A program made the position numbers and the translations under genes. The notes beneath the pieces are model-generated. The model did no database searches. It saw only the letters and a list, made by a program, of their open reading frames with translations, and had not been told where the DNA came from. A stretch of DNA of 33,128 bases, from NCBI RefSeq assembly GCF_004684805.1, contig NZ_SRID01000029.1:1-33128 (forward strand), given 5' to 3'. The stretch's first letter is position 1. Every line of letters begins with the position of its first letter. The stretch comes from Streptomyces palmae. GTDB lineage: Bacteria > Actinomycetota > Actinomycetes > Streptomycetales > Streptomycetaceae. Below, piece after piece: positions 1 to 8,486 of this stretch.

Positions 1-2
1 GA

Positions 3-785
3 GATAGGGGCGCGGGAGCGCTCGGTGCGGGGTCGGACGGCGCGGGGTCGCTCGGCGCCGGGTCGCTCGGCGCCGGGTCGCTCGGCGCCGGGTCGCTCGG
101 CGCCGGGTCGCTCGGCGCGGGGTCGCTCGGCGCGGGCCAGGAGGGTGCGGAGCTGGACGCGGGGGCGCGGGCGCTGGTGCGTGATCCGGCGTCCGACCTG
201 TTCCGGCTCGGCACCTCGGAGGCGGTGCGCGAGGCCGTCACCCTGCGGCGCACCGTGCGGGAGTTCACCGACCAGCCGGTGGACGGGGCCGCGGTACGGC
301 GGGCCGTCGCGGCGGCGGTGACCGCACCCGCCCCGCACCACACCACGCCGTGGCGGTTCGTCCTGCTGGAGTCCGCCGAGTCGCGGCTGCGGCTGCTGGA
401 CGCGATGCGGGAGGCATGGATCGCGGACCTGCGCCGGGACGGCTTCAGCGAGACGAGCATCGCCAAGCGGGTGCGGCGCGGAGATGTGCTGCGCAATGCG
501 CCGTACCTGGTGGTGCCCTGCCTGGTCGCGGACGGGGCGCACGCCTACCCGGACGAGCGCCGGGCAGCCGCCGAGCGCGAGATGTTCGTGGTGGCGACCG
601 GTGCCGGCGTACAGAACCTGCTGGTGGCGCTGACCGGCGAGGGACTGGGCTCGGCCTGGGTGTCCTCCACCATGTTCTGCCGCGAGGTGGTGCGGGAGGT
701 GCTGGACCTGCCGGCCGACTGGGACCCGATGGGTGCGGTCGCCGTCGGACACGCCGCCGCCCCGCCGCGGCCCCGGCCGGCCCGG
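3..785 (+). CDS. fbiB: FbiB-like protein, C-terminal part (truncated at both ends)
   Basis: An open frame enters from the left edge with no start in the window. It encodes a Gly/Ala/Ser/Leu linker made of GAGSL repeats, then about 200 residues of a nitroreductase-like domain (segments such as [35 protein letters not shown] and [12 protein letters not shown]). This matches the C-terminal domain of actinobacterial FbiB, the bifunctional coenzyme F420:L-glutamate ligase whose C-terminal FMN domain works late in F420 biosynthesis. The N-terminal ligase domain would lie outside the window. Homology stops in the Pro/Arg-rich tail near 785. FbiB proteins normally end within a few residues of this tail, but here the frame has no stop and runs uselessly through ftsI to about 1934. 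The gene therefore looks cut by a rearrangement or an assembly join. A standalone nitroreductase beginning at GTG 177 is less likely, because the frame stays open upstream with an FbiB-like linker. Confidence 0.7.
16..135 (+). repeat. 15-bp tandem repeat in the fbiB linker
   Basis: The unit GGTCGCTCGGCGCCG occurs four times exactly (46-105), followed by two copies ending GCGCGG (106-135) and preceded by two degenerate copies (16-45). The period keeps the fbiB frame and encodes a GAGSL pentapeptide between the ligase and nitroreductase-like domains. The copies are almost identical at the DNA level, which suggests recent expansion by slippage and makes the site difficult to assemble. Confidence 0.85.
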
Positions 786-2613
786 GCAGCCGCTGCGACT
801 GGGCAGCCCGCGCCCCCGGCTGCGGCTGATCAGCCTGTGCCTGACGCTGGTGATACTGGTCTACGTGGTGCGGCTGCTCCAGGTGCAGGCGGTGGACGCC
901 GACACCTACGCGGCCAAGGCCAACCTCAACCGCTACATCCCGGTCCGGCTCGCCGCCGAGCGGGGCAGCATCACCGACCGCTCCGGGGTCGAGCTGGCGG
1001 CCAGCGTGGACGCGTACGACATCACCGCGGCCCCCGATCTGCTCACCCCGCGCAACGCCAAGACGAAGGACGCGCCCCGGCAGGCCGCGGAGCTGCTCGC
1101 CCCGATCCTCAAGGTCCGCCGGGCGGAGCTGGAGAAGAAGCTCACCGCCGACCCGACCTCCCAGTACGTCGTGCTGGCCCGGCAGCAGACCCCGCAGGTG
1201 TGGAAGCAGATCAAGGACCTCAAGCAGGTGCTGGCCGGCAAGGCGGCGCGGACCGGCCGGGTGAACGTGCTCGCCGGCGTCAACCGGGAGGCGCACAGCA
1301 AGCGGGTCTACCCCAACACGCGGCTGGCCGCCGGGGTGCTGGGCTTCGTCGACGCCCAGGGGAAGGGCGCCGGCGGCGTGGAGCGGCTGCTGGACCGGGA
1401 GCTGGCGGGCAAGGACGGCAAGCGGGTGTACGCCCAGTCCGGCGGGCGCCAGGTGCCCACCGGGGACGTCCGAGAGCAGTCCGCGGTGCCCGGCTCCGAC
1501 GTGGAGCTGACCATCGACCGGGACATCCAGTGGGCCGCCCAGCGGGCCATCGTGGAGCAGGTGGCCGCCTCGCAGGCGGACCGCGGCTACGTCATCGTCC
1601 AGGACACCCGTACCGGGGAGATCCTGGCCCTGGCCAACGCCCCTGGCTTCGACCCCAACGACGTGGCCGGCGCCGACGCGGAAGCGCTGGGCAACGCCGC
1701 CCTCACCGACGCCTACGAGCCGGGCAGCGTGAGCAAGGTGATGTCGATGGCCGCCGTGCTGGAGGAGGGCGCGGCGCGCTGGGACACCCATGTGGAGGTC
1801 CCCAACCGGCTGCCGCGCGCCGACCGCGCCTTCGCCGACGACATCGACCACCGCACCTGGTACCTCACGCTCAACGGCGTACTCGCCAGGTCCAGCAACA
1901 TCGGCACGATCCTGGCCACCGAGCAGCTGGGTGACAACCAGACGCAGGCCAACCACGTCCTCTACTCCTACCTGCGGAAGTTCGGGATCGGCCGGCCCAC
2001 CGGGCTCGGCTTTCCCGGCGAGACCCGCGGCATCCTGGCCAAGCCCGGGGACTGGAGCGCCTCCCAGCAGTACACCATCCCGTTCGGCCAGGGGCTGTCG
2101 CTCAACGCCGTGCAGGCGGCCTCCGTCTACTCCACCATCGCCAACGGCGGGGAGCGCGTCGAGCCCTCCCTCGTACGCGGCACCACGGGCCCCGACGGGC
2201 GCTTCACCCCGGCCGCCGCCCCGTCGCGCACCCGGGTGGTGAGCAAGGACACCGCGAAGACCCTCTCGGCCATGCTGGAGTCGGTGGTCGACGACCGGGA
2301 GGGCACCGGGGCCAAGGCCAAGATCCCCGGCTACCGGGTCGCGGGCAAGACCGGCACCTCCAACCGGGTGGATCCGAAGACCGGCCGCTACCACGGCTAC
2401 ACGGCCTCCTTCGCCGGTTTCGCCCCCGCCGACAAACCCCGTGTCACGGTCTACTGCGCGGTGCAGAACCCGACCCGGGGCAGCTATTTCGGAGGCCAGA
2501 TCTGCGCGCCGGTGTTCAAGCAGGTCATGGAGTTCACGCTGAAGACCCTGGGCGTCCCGCCGTCCGGCAAGCAGCCCGCACGGCTGCCGGTGAGCTACTC
2601 CCCGGGCAGCTGA
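733..2613 (+). CDS. ftsI: Septal peptidoglycan transpeptidase FtsI (PBP3-like)
   Basis: Class B penicillin-binding protein that cross-links septal peptidoglycan with FtsW. From the GTG at 733 it is 626 residues, close to the family length. A short Arg/Pro-rich cytoplasmic tail precedes one membrane segment (about 33-50, [17 protein letters not shown]). The PBP dimer domain follows, then the transpeptidase domain with SxxK at S332-K335 (SVSK), SxN at S387-N389 and KTGT from K539. All three catalytic motifs are intact. The start is uncertain: the first 17 or so codons overlap fbiB sequence in another frame, there is no convincing ribosome site, and ftsL is missing upstream, so the native N-terminus has probably been replaced or lost at the junction. 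Downstream, murE follows after 10 bases. FtsI is dispensable for vegetative growth in Streptomyces but needed for sporulation septation, so a rearranged allele is conceivable. Confidence 0.93.
   Translation: MRSPSDTPPPRRGPGRPGQPLRLGSPRPRLRLISLCLTLVILVYVVRLLQVQAVDADTYAAKANLNRYIPVRLAAERGSITDRSGVELAASVDAYDITAAPDLLTPRNAKTKDAPRQAAELLAPILKVRRAELEKKLTADPTSQYVVLARQQTPQVWKQIKDLKQVLAGKAARTGRVNVLAGVNREAHSKRVYPNTRLAAGVLGFVDAQGKGAGGVERLLDRELAGKDGKRVYAQSGGRQVPTGDVREQSAVPGSDVELTIDRDIQWAAQRAIVEQVAASQADRGYVIVQDTRTGEILALANAPGFDPNDVAGADAEALGNAALTDAYEPGSVSKVMSMAAVLEEGAARWDTHVEVPNRLPRADRAFADDIDHRTWYLTLNGVLARSSNIGTILATEQLGDNQTQANHVLYSYLRKFGIGRPTGLGFPGETRGILAKPGDWSASQQYTIPFGQGLSLNAVQAASVYSTIANGGERVEPSLVRGTTGPDGRFTPAAAPSRTRVVSKDTAKTLSAMLESVVDDREGTGAKAKIPGYRVAGKTGTSNRVDPKTGRYHGYTASFAGFAPADKPRVTVYCAVQNPTRGSYFGGQICAPVFKQVMEFTLKTLGVPPSGKQPARLPVSYSPGS
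762..795. other. fbiB/ftsI junction in Pro/Arg-rich sequence
   Basis: FbiB similarity in frame 3 ends at PPRPRPAR (762-785). FtsI similarity in frame 1 starts at about [13 protein letters not shown] (from roughly 784). Both proteins have Pro/Arg-rich ends here, so the join lies in low-complexity GC sequence that could be shared by the two genes. rsmH and ftsL, which normally precede ftsI in Streptomyces, are absent. The exact breakpoint cannot be placed without a reference. Confidence 0.6.
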
Positions 2614-2623
2614 GCGGCAGCCC

Positions 2624-4360
2624 GTGACGACGATCACGCCCGACCCCGGGAACCGGCGCCCATTTCGCGACCAGGCCGGTACGCCCGGTACGCTCACGGC
2701 CGTGCCCCACCCTGATGCGTCTCAAACCACTCAGCCGGACCTTCCCGAGGTTTTCCCGGGACCGCCCCGTCCGCAGCAGGTCCGCCCGACCCCCTGGGCG
2801 GCGCTGGCCGACCAGCTGGGCATCGAGGCGCCGGAGGGGAAGCCGGTCACCGGCATCACCCATGACTCGCGTGCGGTGCGCCCCGGCGACCTGTACGCCG
2901 CGCTGCCCGGTGCCAACGTCCACGGAGCGGACTTCGCCGGCCAGGCCGCCGACCGCGGCGCCGCCGGCGTGCTGACCGATCCCGCGGGCGCCGAGCGCGC
3001 CGCGGCCACCGGTCTGCCGGTGCTCACCGTGTCGGACCCGCGCGGCCGGATGGGCGAACTCGCCGCCACCGTGTACGGCGAGCCGGGCGCCGACCTGCTC
3101 CAGATCGGCATCACCGGCACCTCCGGCAAGACCACCACGGCGTACCTCGTCGAGGGCGGCCTCAAGGCGGCCGAGTCGCTGCGCGCGGCGTCCGCCGAGG
3201 GGGGCGGTCCGGCGGGCGGCCTCACCGGGCTGATCGGCACGGTGGAGACCCGCATCGGCGACCAGCGGGTCAAGTCCGAGCGCACCACCCCCGAGGCCAC
3301 CGACCTCCAGGCGCTGTTCGCGGTGATGCGCGAGCGCGGGGTCCGCTCCGTGGTCATGGAGGTCTCCAGCCACGCCCTGATGCTGGGCCGGGTCGACGGC
3401 TGCGTCTTCGACGTGGCGGTCTTCAACAACCTCAGCCCGGAGCACATGGAGTTCCACTCCGACATGGAGGACTACTTCCAGGCCAAGGCGCGGCTGTTCA
3501 CCCGGGCCCGCAGCCGGCAGGGCGTGGTCAACCACGACGACGAGTACGGCAGGCGCCTGATCAAGGAGTCCGAGGTACCCGTCATCACGTTCTCCCCGGA
3601 GGGCAACCCGGACGCCGACTGGCGCGCCGTGGACGTCGAGGTGGGCGCCCAGGGCTCGACCTTCACCGCGCTGGGCCCGGACGGGATCGCGGTACGGGCC
3701 GCCTCCCCGCTCCCCGGCCCGTTCAACGTCGCCAACGCCCTGGCGGCGATCACCGCCCTGGCGGCCGCCGGCATCGACCCGCAGACCGCCGCCGACGGCG
3801 TCGCCGCGGTGCCCGGCGTACCCGGCCGGCTGGAGCGGGTGGACGCCGGCCAGCCGTACCTCGCCGTGGTGGACTACGCCCACAAGACCGACGCGGTGGA
3901 GTCGGTGCTCCGCTCCCTGCGCAAGGTCACCCGGGGCAAGCTGCACGCCGTGCTCGGCTGCGGCGGCGACCGCGACCCGCACAAGCGCGCCCCGATGGGT
4001 GCCGCGGTCGCCCGGTTCGCCGACACCGCCGTGCTGACCTCCGACAACCCCCGCTCCGAGGACCCGCTGGCCATCTTGGCCACCATGCTCGCGGGCGCCG
4101 CCGAGGTGCCCGCCCACGAGCGCGGCGAGGTGCTGGTGAACGCCGACCGGGCCGCCGCGATCGCCGCGGCCGTGGCCCGTGCCCAGCCCGGCGACACCGT
4201 GCTGGTCGCGGGGAAGGGCCACGAGCAGGGCCAGGACATCGCCGGCGTGGTACGCCCCTTCGACGACCGCCAGGTGCTGCGGCAGGCCATCGAGCGGTCC
4301 CGGGCCGCGGCCGACGCGGCCCCGGCCACCCCCGCCCCGCACCGTCACGACCAGGGATGA
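2624..4360 (+). CDS. murE: UDP-N-acetylmuramoyl-tripeptide synthetase MurE
   Basis: Cytoplasmic Mur ligase that adds the third stem-peptide residue (diaminopimelate; LL-DAP in Streptomyces walls) to UDP-MurNAc-L-Ala-D-Glu. The GTG at 2624 gives 578 residues. An alternative GTG at 2702 gives 552 and skips a low-complexity Pro-rich N-terminus; it has a -10-like box just upstream. The N-terminal UDP-binding domain (THDSRAVRPGDLYAALPG) is followed by the ATP P-loop GTSGKTTT with K169, the central domain (EVSSHALMLGRVDG, FNNLSPEHMEFH) and a C-terminal domain with the DNPR motif at 474-477, the signature of DAP-adding enzymes as opposed to lysine-adding ones. It lies 10 bases after ftsI and about 64 before murF, in one operon. 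Confidence 0.96.
   Translation: MTTITPDPGNRRPFRDQAGTPGTLTAVPHPDASQTTQPDLPEVFPGPPRPQQVRPTPWAALADQLGIEAPEGKPVTGITHDSRAVRPGDLYAALPGANVHGADFAGQAADRGAAGVLTDPAGAERAAATGLPVLTVSDPRGRMGELAATVYGEPGADLLQIGITGTSGKTTTAYLVEGGLKAAESLRAASAEGGGPAGGLTGLIGTVETRIGDQRVKSERTTPEATDLQALFAVMRERGVRSVVMEVSSHALMLGRVDGCVFDVAVFNNLSPEHMEFHSDMEDYFQAKARLFTRARSRQGVVNHDDEYGRRLIKESEVPVITFSPEGNPDADWRAVDVEVGAQGSTFTALGPDGIAVRAASPLPGPFNVANALAAITALAAAGIDPQTAADGVAAVPGVPGRLERVDAGQPYLAVVDYAHKTDAVESVLRSLRKVTRGKLHAVLGCGGDRDPHKRAPMGAAVARFADTAVLTSDNPRSEDPLAILATMLAGAAEVPAHERGEVLVNADRAAAIAAAVARAQPGDTVLVAGKGHEQGQDIAGVVRPFDDRQVLRQAIERSRAAADAAPATPAPHRHDQG
2689..2704 (+). promoter_or_regulatory. Possible -10 box and leaderless start inside murE
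   Basis: TACGCT (2689-2694) lies seven bases before an in-frame GTG at 2702. That is the spacing expected for a leaderless transcript beginning at the start codon, a common arrangement in Streptomyces. No good -35 box is visible, so this is only a candidate internal promoter for murE. Confidence 0.25.
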
Positions 4361-4424
4361 CGACCGACATGCGCGCACCAGCCGCCCACAGGAAGTACGC
4401 ACGTACCGCCGCCGGAGGTGACCA

Positions 4425-5873
4425 GTGATCGCACTGTCCCTCGCCGAGATCGCCTCGATCACCGGTGGACGGCCGCACGACATACCGGACCCGGAGCAGC
4501 GGGTGACCGGACCGGTCGTCATCGACTCCCGGAAGGTGGAGCCCGGAGCCCTCTTCGCGGCCTTCGCCGGAGAGCGCGTGGACGGCCACGACTACGCGCA
4601 GCGCGCCGTCGAGGCGGGCGCGGCAGCCGTGCTGGCCGCCCGCCCCGTCGGCGTCCCGGCGATCGTGGTCGAGGACGTGGAGCGCGCCCTGGGGGCGCTG
4701 GCCCGTGCCGTGGTCGAGCGGCTGGGCACCTCCGTGATCGCCCTCACCGGCTCGTCCGGCAAGACCAGCACCAAGGACCTGATCGCCCAGGTGCTGGAGC
4801 GGCACGCGCCCACGGTGTGGACACCGGGTTCGCTGAACAACGAGATCGGGCTGCCGCTCACCGCGCTCCGCGCCGACGAGGGCACCCGGCACCTGGTGCT
4901 GGAGATGGGCGCCCGCGGAGTGGGCCACATCCGGTACCTCACCGGGCTCACCCCGCCGCGGATCGGGCTGGTGCTCAACGTGGGCACCGCGCACATCGGC
5001 GAGTTCGGCGGGCGCGAGCAGATCGCGCAGGCCAAGGGCGAGCTGGTGGAGTCCCTTCCGGCGGCGGACGAGGGCGGGGTGGCGGTGCTCAACGCCGACG
5101 ACCCGCTGGTGCGCGCCATGAGCTCCCGGACCCGGGCCCGTACGGTGCTCTTCGGCGAGGCCGAGGACGCCCAGGTGCGCGCCGAGAATGTCCGGCTCAC
5201 TACGGAAGGTCAGCCCTCCTTCACGCTTCACACCCCCACCGGGTGCAGCGACGTGACCTTGCGCCTGTACGGTGAGCACCACGTGTCGAACGCGCTTGCC
5301 GCGGCCGCCGTCGCCCATGAGTTGGGCATGCCCGCATCCGAGATCGCCGCTGCGCTCTCCGGGGCGGGCCAGCTCTCCCGCTGGCGGATGGAGGTCACCG
5401 AGCGGGCGGACGGCGTGACGATCGTCAACGACGCCTACAACGCGAACCCGGACTCCATGCGAGCGGCGCTGCGCGCGCTGGCCGCCATGGGCAAGGCCAA
5501 CCAGGCCCGCGGGGGGCGTACGTGGGCGGTGCTCGGCAAGATGGCCGAGCTTGGCGATGAGTCGCTCGCCGAGCACGACGCGGTCGGGCGGCTGGCCGTC
5601 CGGCTCAACGTCAGCAAGCTCGTGGCGGTCGGCGGCCAGGAGGCCGCCTGGCTCGACATGGGCGCCAAGAACGAGGGTTCGTGGGGTGAGGAGTCGGTGC
5701 ACGTGTCCGACGTGCGGGCGGCGGTCGACCTGTTGCGCAGAGAACTGCGACCGGGGGACGTCGTGCTGGTGAAGGCGTCCAGGTCGGTGGGCCTGGAACG
5801 GATCGCGCTGGAGTTGGTGGACGGCGCGGGCGCGGGCGCGGGCGAGGGTGAGGTCGCCGGCCGATGGGCATGA
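4425..5873 (+). CDS. murF: UDP-N-acetylmuramoyl-tripeptide-D-alanyl-D-alanine ligase MurF
   Basis: Last cytoplasmic Mur ligase; joins D-Ala-D-Ala to the UDP-MurNAc tripeptide. 482 residues from a GTG preceded by a strong GGAGGT site at 4413-4418. The P-loop TGSSGKTSTKDL carries K113; the central domain has SLNNEIGLPL, LEMGARGVGHI and LVLNVGTAHIGEFG; the C-terminal domain has NDAYNANPDSMRAAL, a Mur ligase signature. The protein ends in a Gly/Ala/Glu-rich tail. Its stop lies within an ATGA overlap (5870-5873) with an in-frame start of mraY, so the two are probably translationally coupled. Confidence 0.96.
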   Translation: MIALSLAEIASITGGRPHDIPDPEQRVTGPVVIDSRKVEPGALFAAFAGERVDGHDYAQRAVEAGAAAVLAARPVGVPAIVVEDVERALGALARAVVERLGTSVIALTGSSGKTSTKDLIAQVLERHAPTVWTPGSLNNEIGLPLTALRADEGTRHLVLEMGARGVGHIRYLTGLTPPRIGLVLNVGTAHIGEFGGREQIAQAKGELVESLPAADEGGVAVLNADDPLVRAMSSRTRARTVLFGEAEDAQVRAENVRLTTEGQPSFTLHTPTGCSDVTLRLYGEHHVSNALAAAAVAHELGMPASEIAAALSGAGQLSRWRMEVTERADGVTIVNDAYNANPDSMRAALRALAAMGKANQARGGRTWAVLGKMAELGDESLAEHDAVGRLAVRLNVSKLVAVGGQEAAWLDMGAKNEGSWGEESVHVSDVRAAVDLLRRELRPGDVVLVKASRSVGLERIALELVDGAGAGAGEGEVAGRWA

Positions 5874-6934
5874 GGCAGGTTCTGTTCTCGGGAGCCATCG
5901 GGCTCTTCCTCACCCTGATCGGCACTCCGCTGCTGATCAAGCTGCTGGCCCGCAAGGGCTACGGGCAGTTCATCCGGGATGACGGTCCGCGGAGCCACGG
6001 CAGCAAGAAGGGCACGCCCACCATGGGCGGCATCTCCTTCATCCTGGCCACGATCATCGCGTACGCCCTGACCAAGGTGATCACCTCCAGCGACCCGACC
6101 TTCTCCGGTGTGCTGGTGCTCTTCCTCTTCGCGGGGATGGGCCTGGTCGGCTTCCTGGACGACTACATCAAGATCGTCAAGCAGCGCAGCCTGGGTCTGC
6201 GCGCCAAGGCGAAGATGGCCGGCCAGCTGATCGTCGGCATCGCCTTCGCGGTGCTCTCGCTGAACTTCGCGGACGCCCGCAACCAGACGCCGGCCTCCGA
6301 CCGGCTCTCCTTCACCCAGGACTTCGGCTGGCAGATCGGCCCGGTGATCTTCGTGATCTGGGCGCTGTTCATGATCCTGGCGATGTCCAACGGCGTGAAC
6401 CTCACCGACGGCCTGGACGGCCTGGCCACCGGCGCCTCGGTGATGGTGTTCGGTGCGTACACCTTCATAGGGGTGTGGCAGTTCCAGGAGTCCTGCGCCA
6501 ACCAGCCGACCGCCGGGCCCGCCTGCTACGAGGTGCGCGACCCGCTCGACCTGGCCGTGGTCGCCTCCGCGCTGATGGGCGCCTGCTTCGGCTTCCTGTG
6601 GTGGAACACCTCGCCCGCCAAGATCTTCATGGGCGACACCGGCTCGCTGGCACTGGGCGGTGCCCTCGCGGGGCTCGCCATCTGCTCCCGCACCGAACTG
6701 CTGCTCGCCATCCTCGGCGGCCTGTTCGTGCTGATCACCATGTCGGTGGTCATCCAGGTCGGATCGTTCCGCCTCACCGGCCGACGGGTCTTCCGAATGG
6801 CTCCACTTCAACACCATTTCGAATTGAAGGGGTGGAGTGAAGTCCTTGTGGTGGTCAGATTCTGGATCATTCAGGGTATGTGCGTGATCTTCGGAATCGG
6901 CATCTTCTACGCGGGCTGGCGGGCCGCCAAGTGA
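5864..6934 (+). CDS. mraY: Phospho-N-acetylmuramoyl-pentapeptide transferase MraY
   Basis: Integral membrane enzyme that transfers phospho-MurNAc-pentapeptide to undecaprenyl phosphate, giving lipid I. 356 residues with about ten membrane segments. Hallmarks: TPTMGG in the first cytoplasmic loop, the DD pair at D99-D100 (GFLDDYIKIVKQRSLGLRAK), NLTDGLDGLA with D182 and D185, and the QHHFELKGWSE loop near the C-terminus. Two starts are possible: ATG 5864, with GAGGT 9 bases upstream, and ATG 5870, which overlaps the murF stop as ATGA and gives the N-terminus MRQVLFSG usual in relatives. Its own stop overlaps murD as GTGA. Confidence 0.96.
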   Translation: MGMRQVLFSGAIGLFLTLIGTPLLIKLLARKGYGQFIRDDGPRSHGSKKGTPTMGGISFILATIIAYALTKVITSSDPTFSGVLVLFLFAGMGLVGFLDDYIKIVKQRSLGLRAKAKMAGQLIVGIAFAVLSLNFADARNQTPASDRLSFTQDFGWQIGPVIFVIWALFMILAMSNGVNLTDGLDGLATGASVMVFGAYTFIGVWQFQESCANQPTAGPACYEVRDPLDLAVVASALMGACFGFLWWNTSPAKIFMGDTGSLALGGALAGLAICSRTELLLAILGGLFVLITMSVVIQVGSFRLTGRRVFRMAPLQHHFELKGWSEVLVVVRFWIIQGMCVIFGIGIFYAGWRAAK

Positions 6935-8433
6935 CCGGGGAGCTCGACTTCTCCGGTCGGCGGGTCACCGTCGTCGGCCTCGGCGTCTCCGGGCTGCCCG
7001 CGGCCCGGGTGCTGTACGACCTCGGCGCCGAGGTCACCGTGGTCAACGGCGGCGACGGCGAGCGCGAGCGCGCCCAGGCCGCCGAACTCCAGGGCTGGGC
7101 GGCCGGGCGTACCCCGGCCGCCGGCCCCGGCGGGGGCTCCGGGCGGATCACCGTGCGCCTCGGCGACGGCGACACCCTCCCCGAGGGCACCGAGCTGGTC
7201 GTCACCACGCCGGGCTGGAAGCCGTCCAGTCCGATCTTCGCCGCCGCCGAGCGGGCCGGGGTGCCCGTCTGGGGCGATGTGGAGCTGGCCTGGCGGCTGC
7301 GTGAGAAGGATCCGGCCAAGCCGCCGGCGCCCTGGCTGGTGGTCACCGGCACCAACGGCAAGACCACCACCGTGCGCATGCTGGCCTCGATCCTGACCGC
7401 CGCCGGGCTGCGCACCGCCGCGGTCGGCAACATCGGCGTCTCGCTGCTGGACGCGGTGCTGGGCGAGGAGACCTACGACGTGCTGGCGGTGGAGCTGTCG
7501 AGCTACCAGCTGCACTGGGCCCCCTCGGTCCGCGCGCACTCCGCCGCCGTCCTCAACCTTGCCCCGGACCACCTCGACTGGCACGGCTCGATGGCCGCGT
7601 ACGGCGCCGACAAGGGCCGCGCCTACGAGGGCAACCGGATCGCCTGCGTCTACAACGCGGCCGACCCGGCCACCGAGGACCTGGTGCGCGCCGCCGACGT
7701 CGAGGAGGGCTGCCGCGCCATCGGCTTCACCCTCGGCACCCCCGGCCCCTCCCAACTCGGGGTGGTCGAGGGCATCCTGGTCGACCGGGCCTTCGTGCCC
7801 GACCGGCACAAGCAGGCCCAGGAGCTGGCCGAGGTCTCCGACGTGAACCCGCCGGCCCCGCACAACATCGCCAACGCGCTGGCCGCCGCGGCGCTGGCCC
7901 GCGCCTTCGGCGTCGGGCCGGCGGCGGTACGGGACGGGCTGCGGGCCTTCCGCCCGGACGCCCACCGCATCGCCCATGTCGCCGACGTGGCCGGCGTCGC
8001 CTACGTGGACGACTCCAAGGCCACCAACACCCACGCCACCGAGGCCTCGTTGGCGGCGTACCCCTCGGTGGTGTGGATCGCCGGCGGCCTGGCCAAGGGC
8101 GCGGTCTTCGACGAGCTGGTGGCGGGCGCCGCCCAGCGGCTGCGCGGCGCCGTGCTGATGGGCGCGGACCGCGCGCTGATCAGGGAAGCGCTGGCGCGAC
8201 ACGCCCCGGATGTCCCGGTGGTCGACCTCGACCGGACCGACACTGGGGCGATGGCGGCGGCCGTCCGGGAAGCGACGCGGCTCGCCGGTCCAGGGGATAC
8301 CGTCCTGCTGGCGCCCGCCTGCGCCTCGATGGACATGTTCGTCAACTACAACGCCCGCGGCGACGCCTTCGCCGCGGCGGTGCGCGAGCTGGCCGCCGGT
8401 GAGGGCGCGGAGCCGGAGCCGAACGAGCATTGA
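6931..8433 (+). CDS. murD: UDP-N-acetylmuramoylalanine-D-glutamate ligase MurD
   Basis: Cytoplasmic ligase adding D-glutamate to UDP-MurNAc-L-Ala. The GTG at 6931 is chosen because it overlaps the mraY stop as GTGA (6931-6934) and starts just before the Rossmann motif VTVVGLGVSGLPAARVL; it gives 500 residues. An upstream in-frame start at 6880 would lie inside mraY and is not favoured. The P-loop VTGTNGKTTTVRML carries K144. The central domain shows ELSSYQLHWAPSVRAHSAAV, NLAPDHLDWHG and PHNIANALAAAALA; the C-terminal domain shows YVDDSKATNTHATEASLAAY. Relatives usually have a shorter segment where this one has a Gly/Pro-rich insert near residues 60-72. Confidence 0.96.
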   Translation: MTGELDFSGRRVTVVGLGVSGLPAARVLYDLGAEVTVVNGGDGERERAQAAELQGWAAGRTPAAGPGGGSGRITVRLGDGDTLPEGTELVVTTPGWKPSSPIFAAAERAGVPVWGDVELAWRLREKDPAKPPAPWLVVTGTNGKTTTVRMLASILTAAGLRTAAVGNIGVSLLDAVLGEETYDVLAVELSSYQLHWAPSVRAHSAAVLNLAPDHLDWHGSMAAYGADKGRAYEGNRIACVYNAADPATEDLVRAADVEEGCRAIGFTLGTPGPSQLGVVEGILVDRAFVPDRHKQAQELAEVSDVNPPAPHNIANALAAAALARAFGVGPAAVRDGLRAFRPDAHRIAHVADVAGVAYVDDSKATNTHATEASLAAYPSVVWIAGGLAKGAVFDELVAGAAQRLRGAVLMGADRALIREALARHAPDVPVVDLDRTDTGAMAAAVREATRLAGPGDTVLLAPACASMDMFVNYNARGDAFAAAVRELAAGEGAEPEPNEH

Positions 8434-8486
8434 CCCGCCGGTCCGCCGCGAGGACCGCTCGCGCGGGCGTTACGGAGGGATGCCAG

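Noticed and set aside
16..135. CRISPR array
   Set aside because: The 15-bp units are contiguous with no spacers and keep a reading frame, so this is a coding tandem repeat.
177..1934. 585-codon open frame as a single nitroreductase fusion protein
   Set aside because: Only the part up to about 785 resembles a protein family; the rest is ftsI read in the wrong frame.
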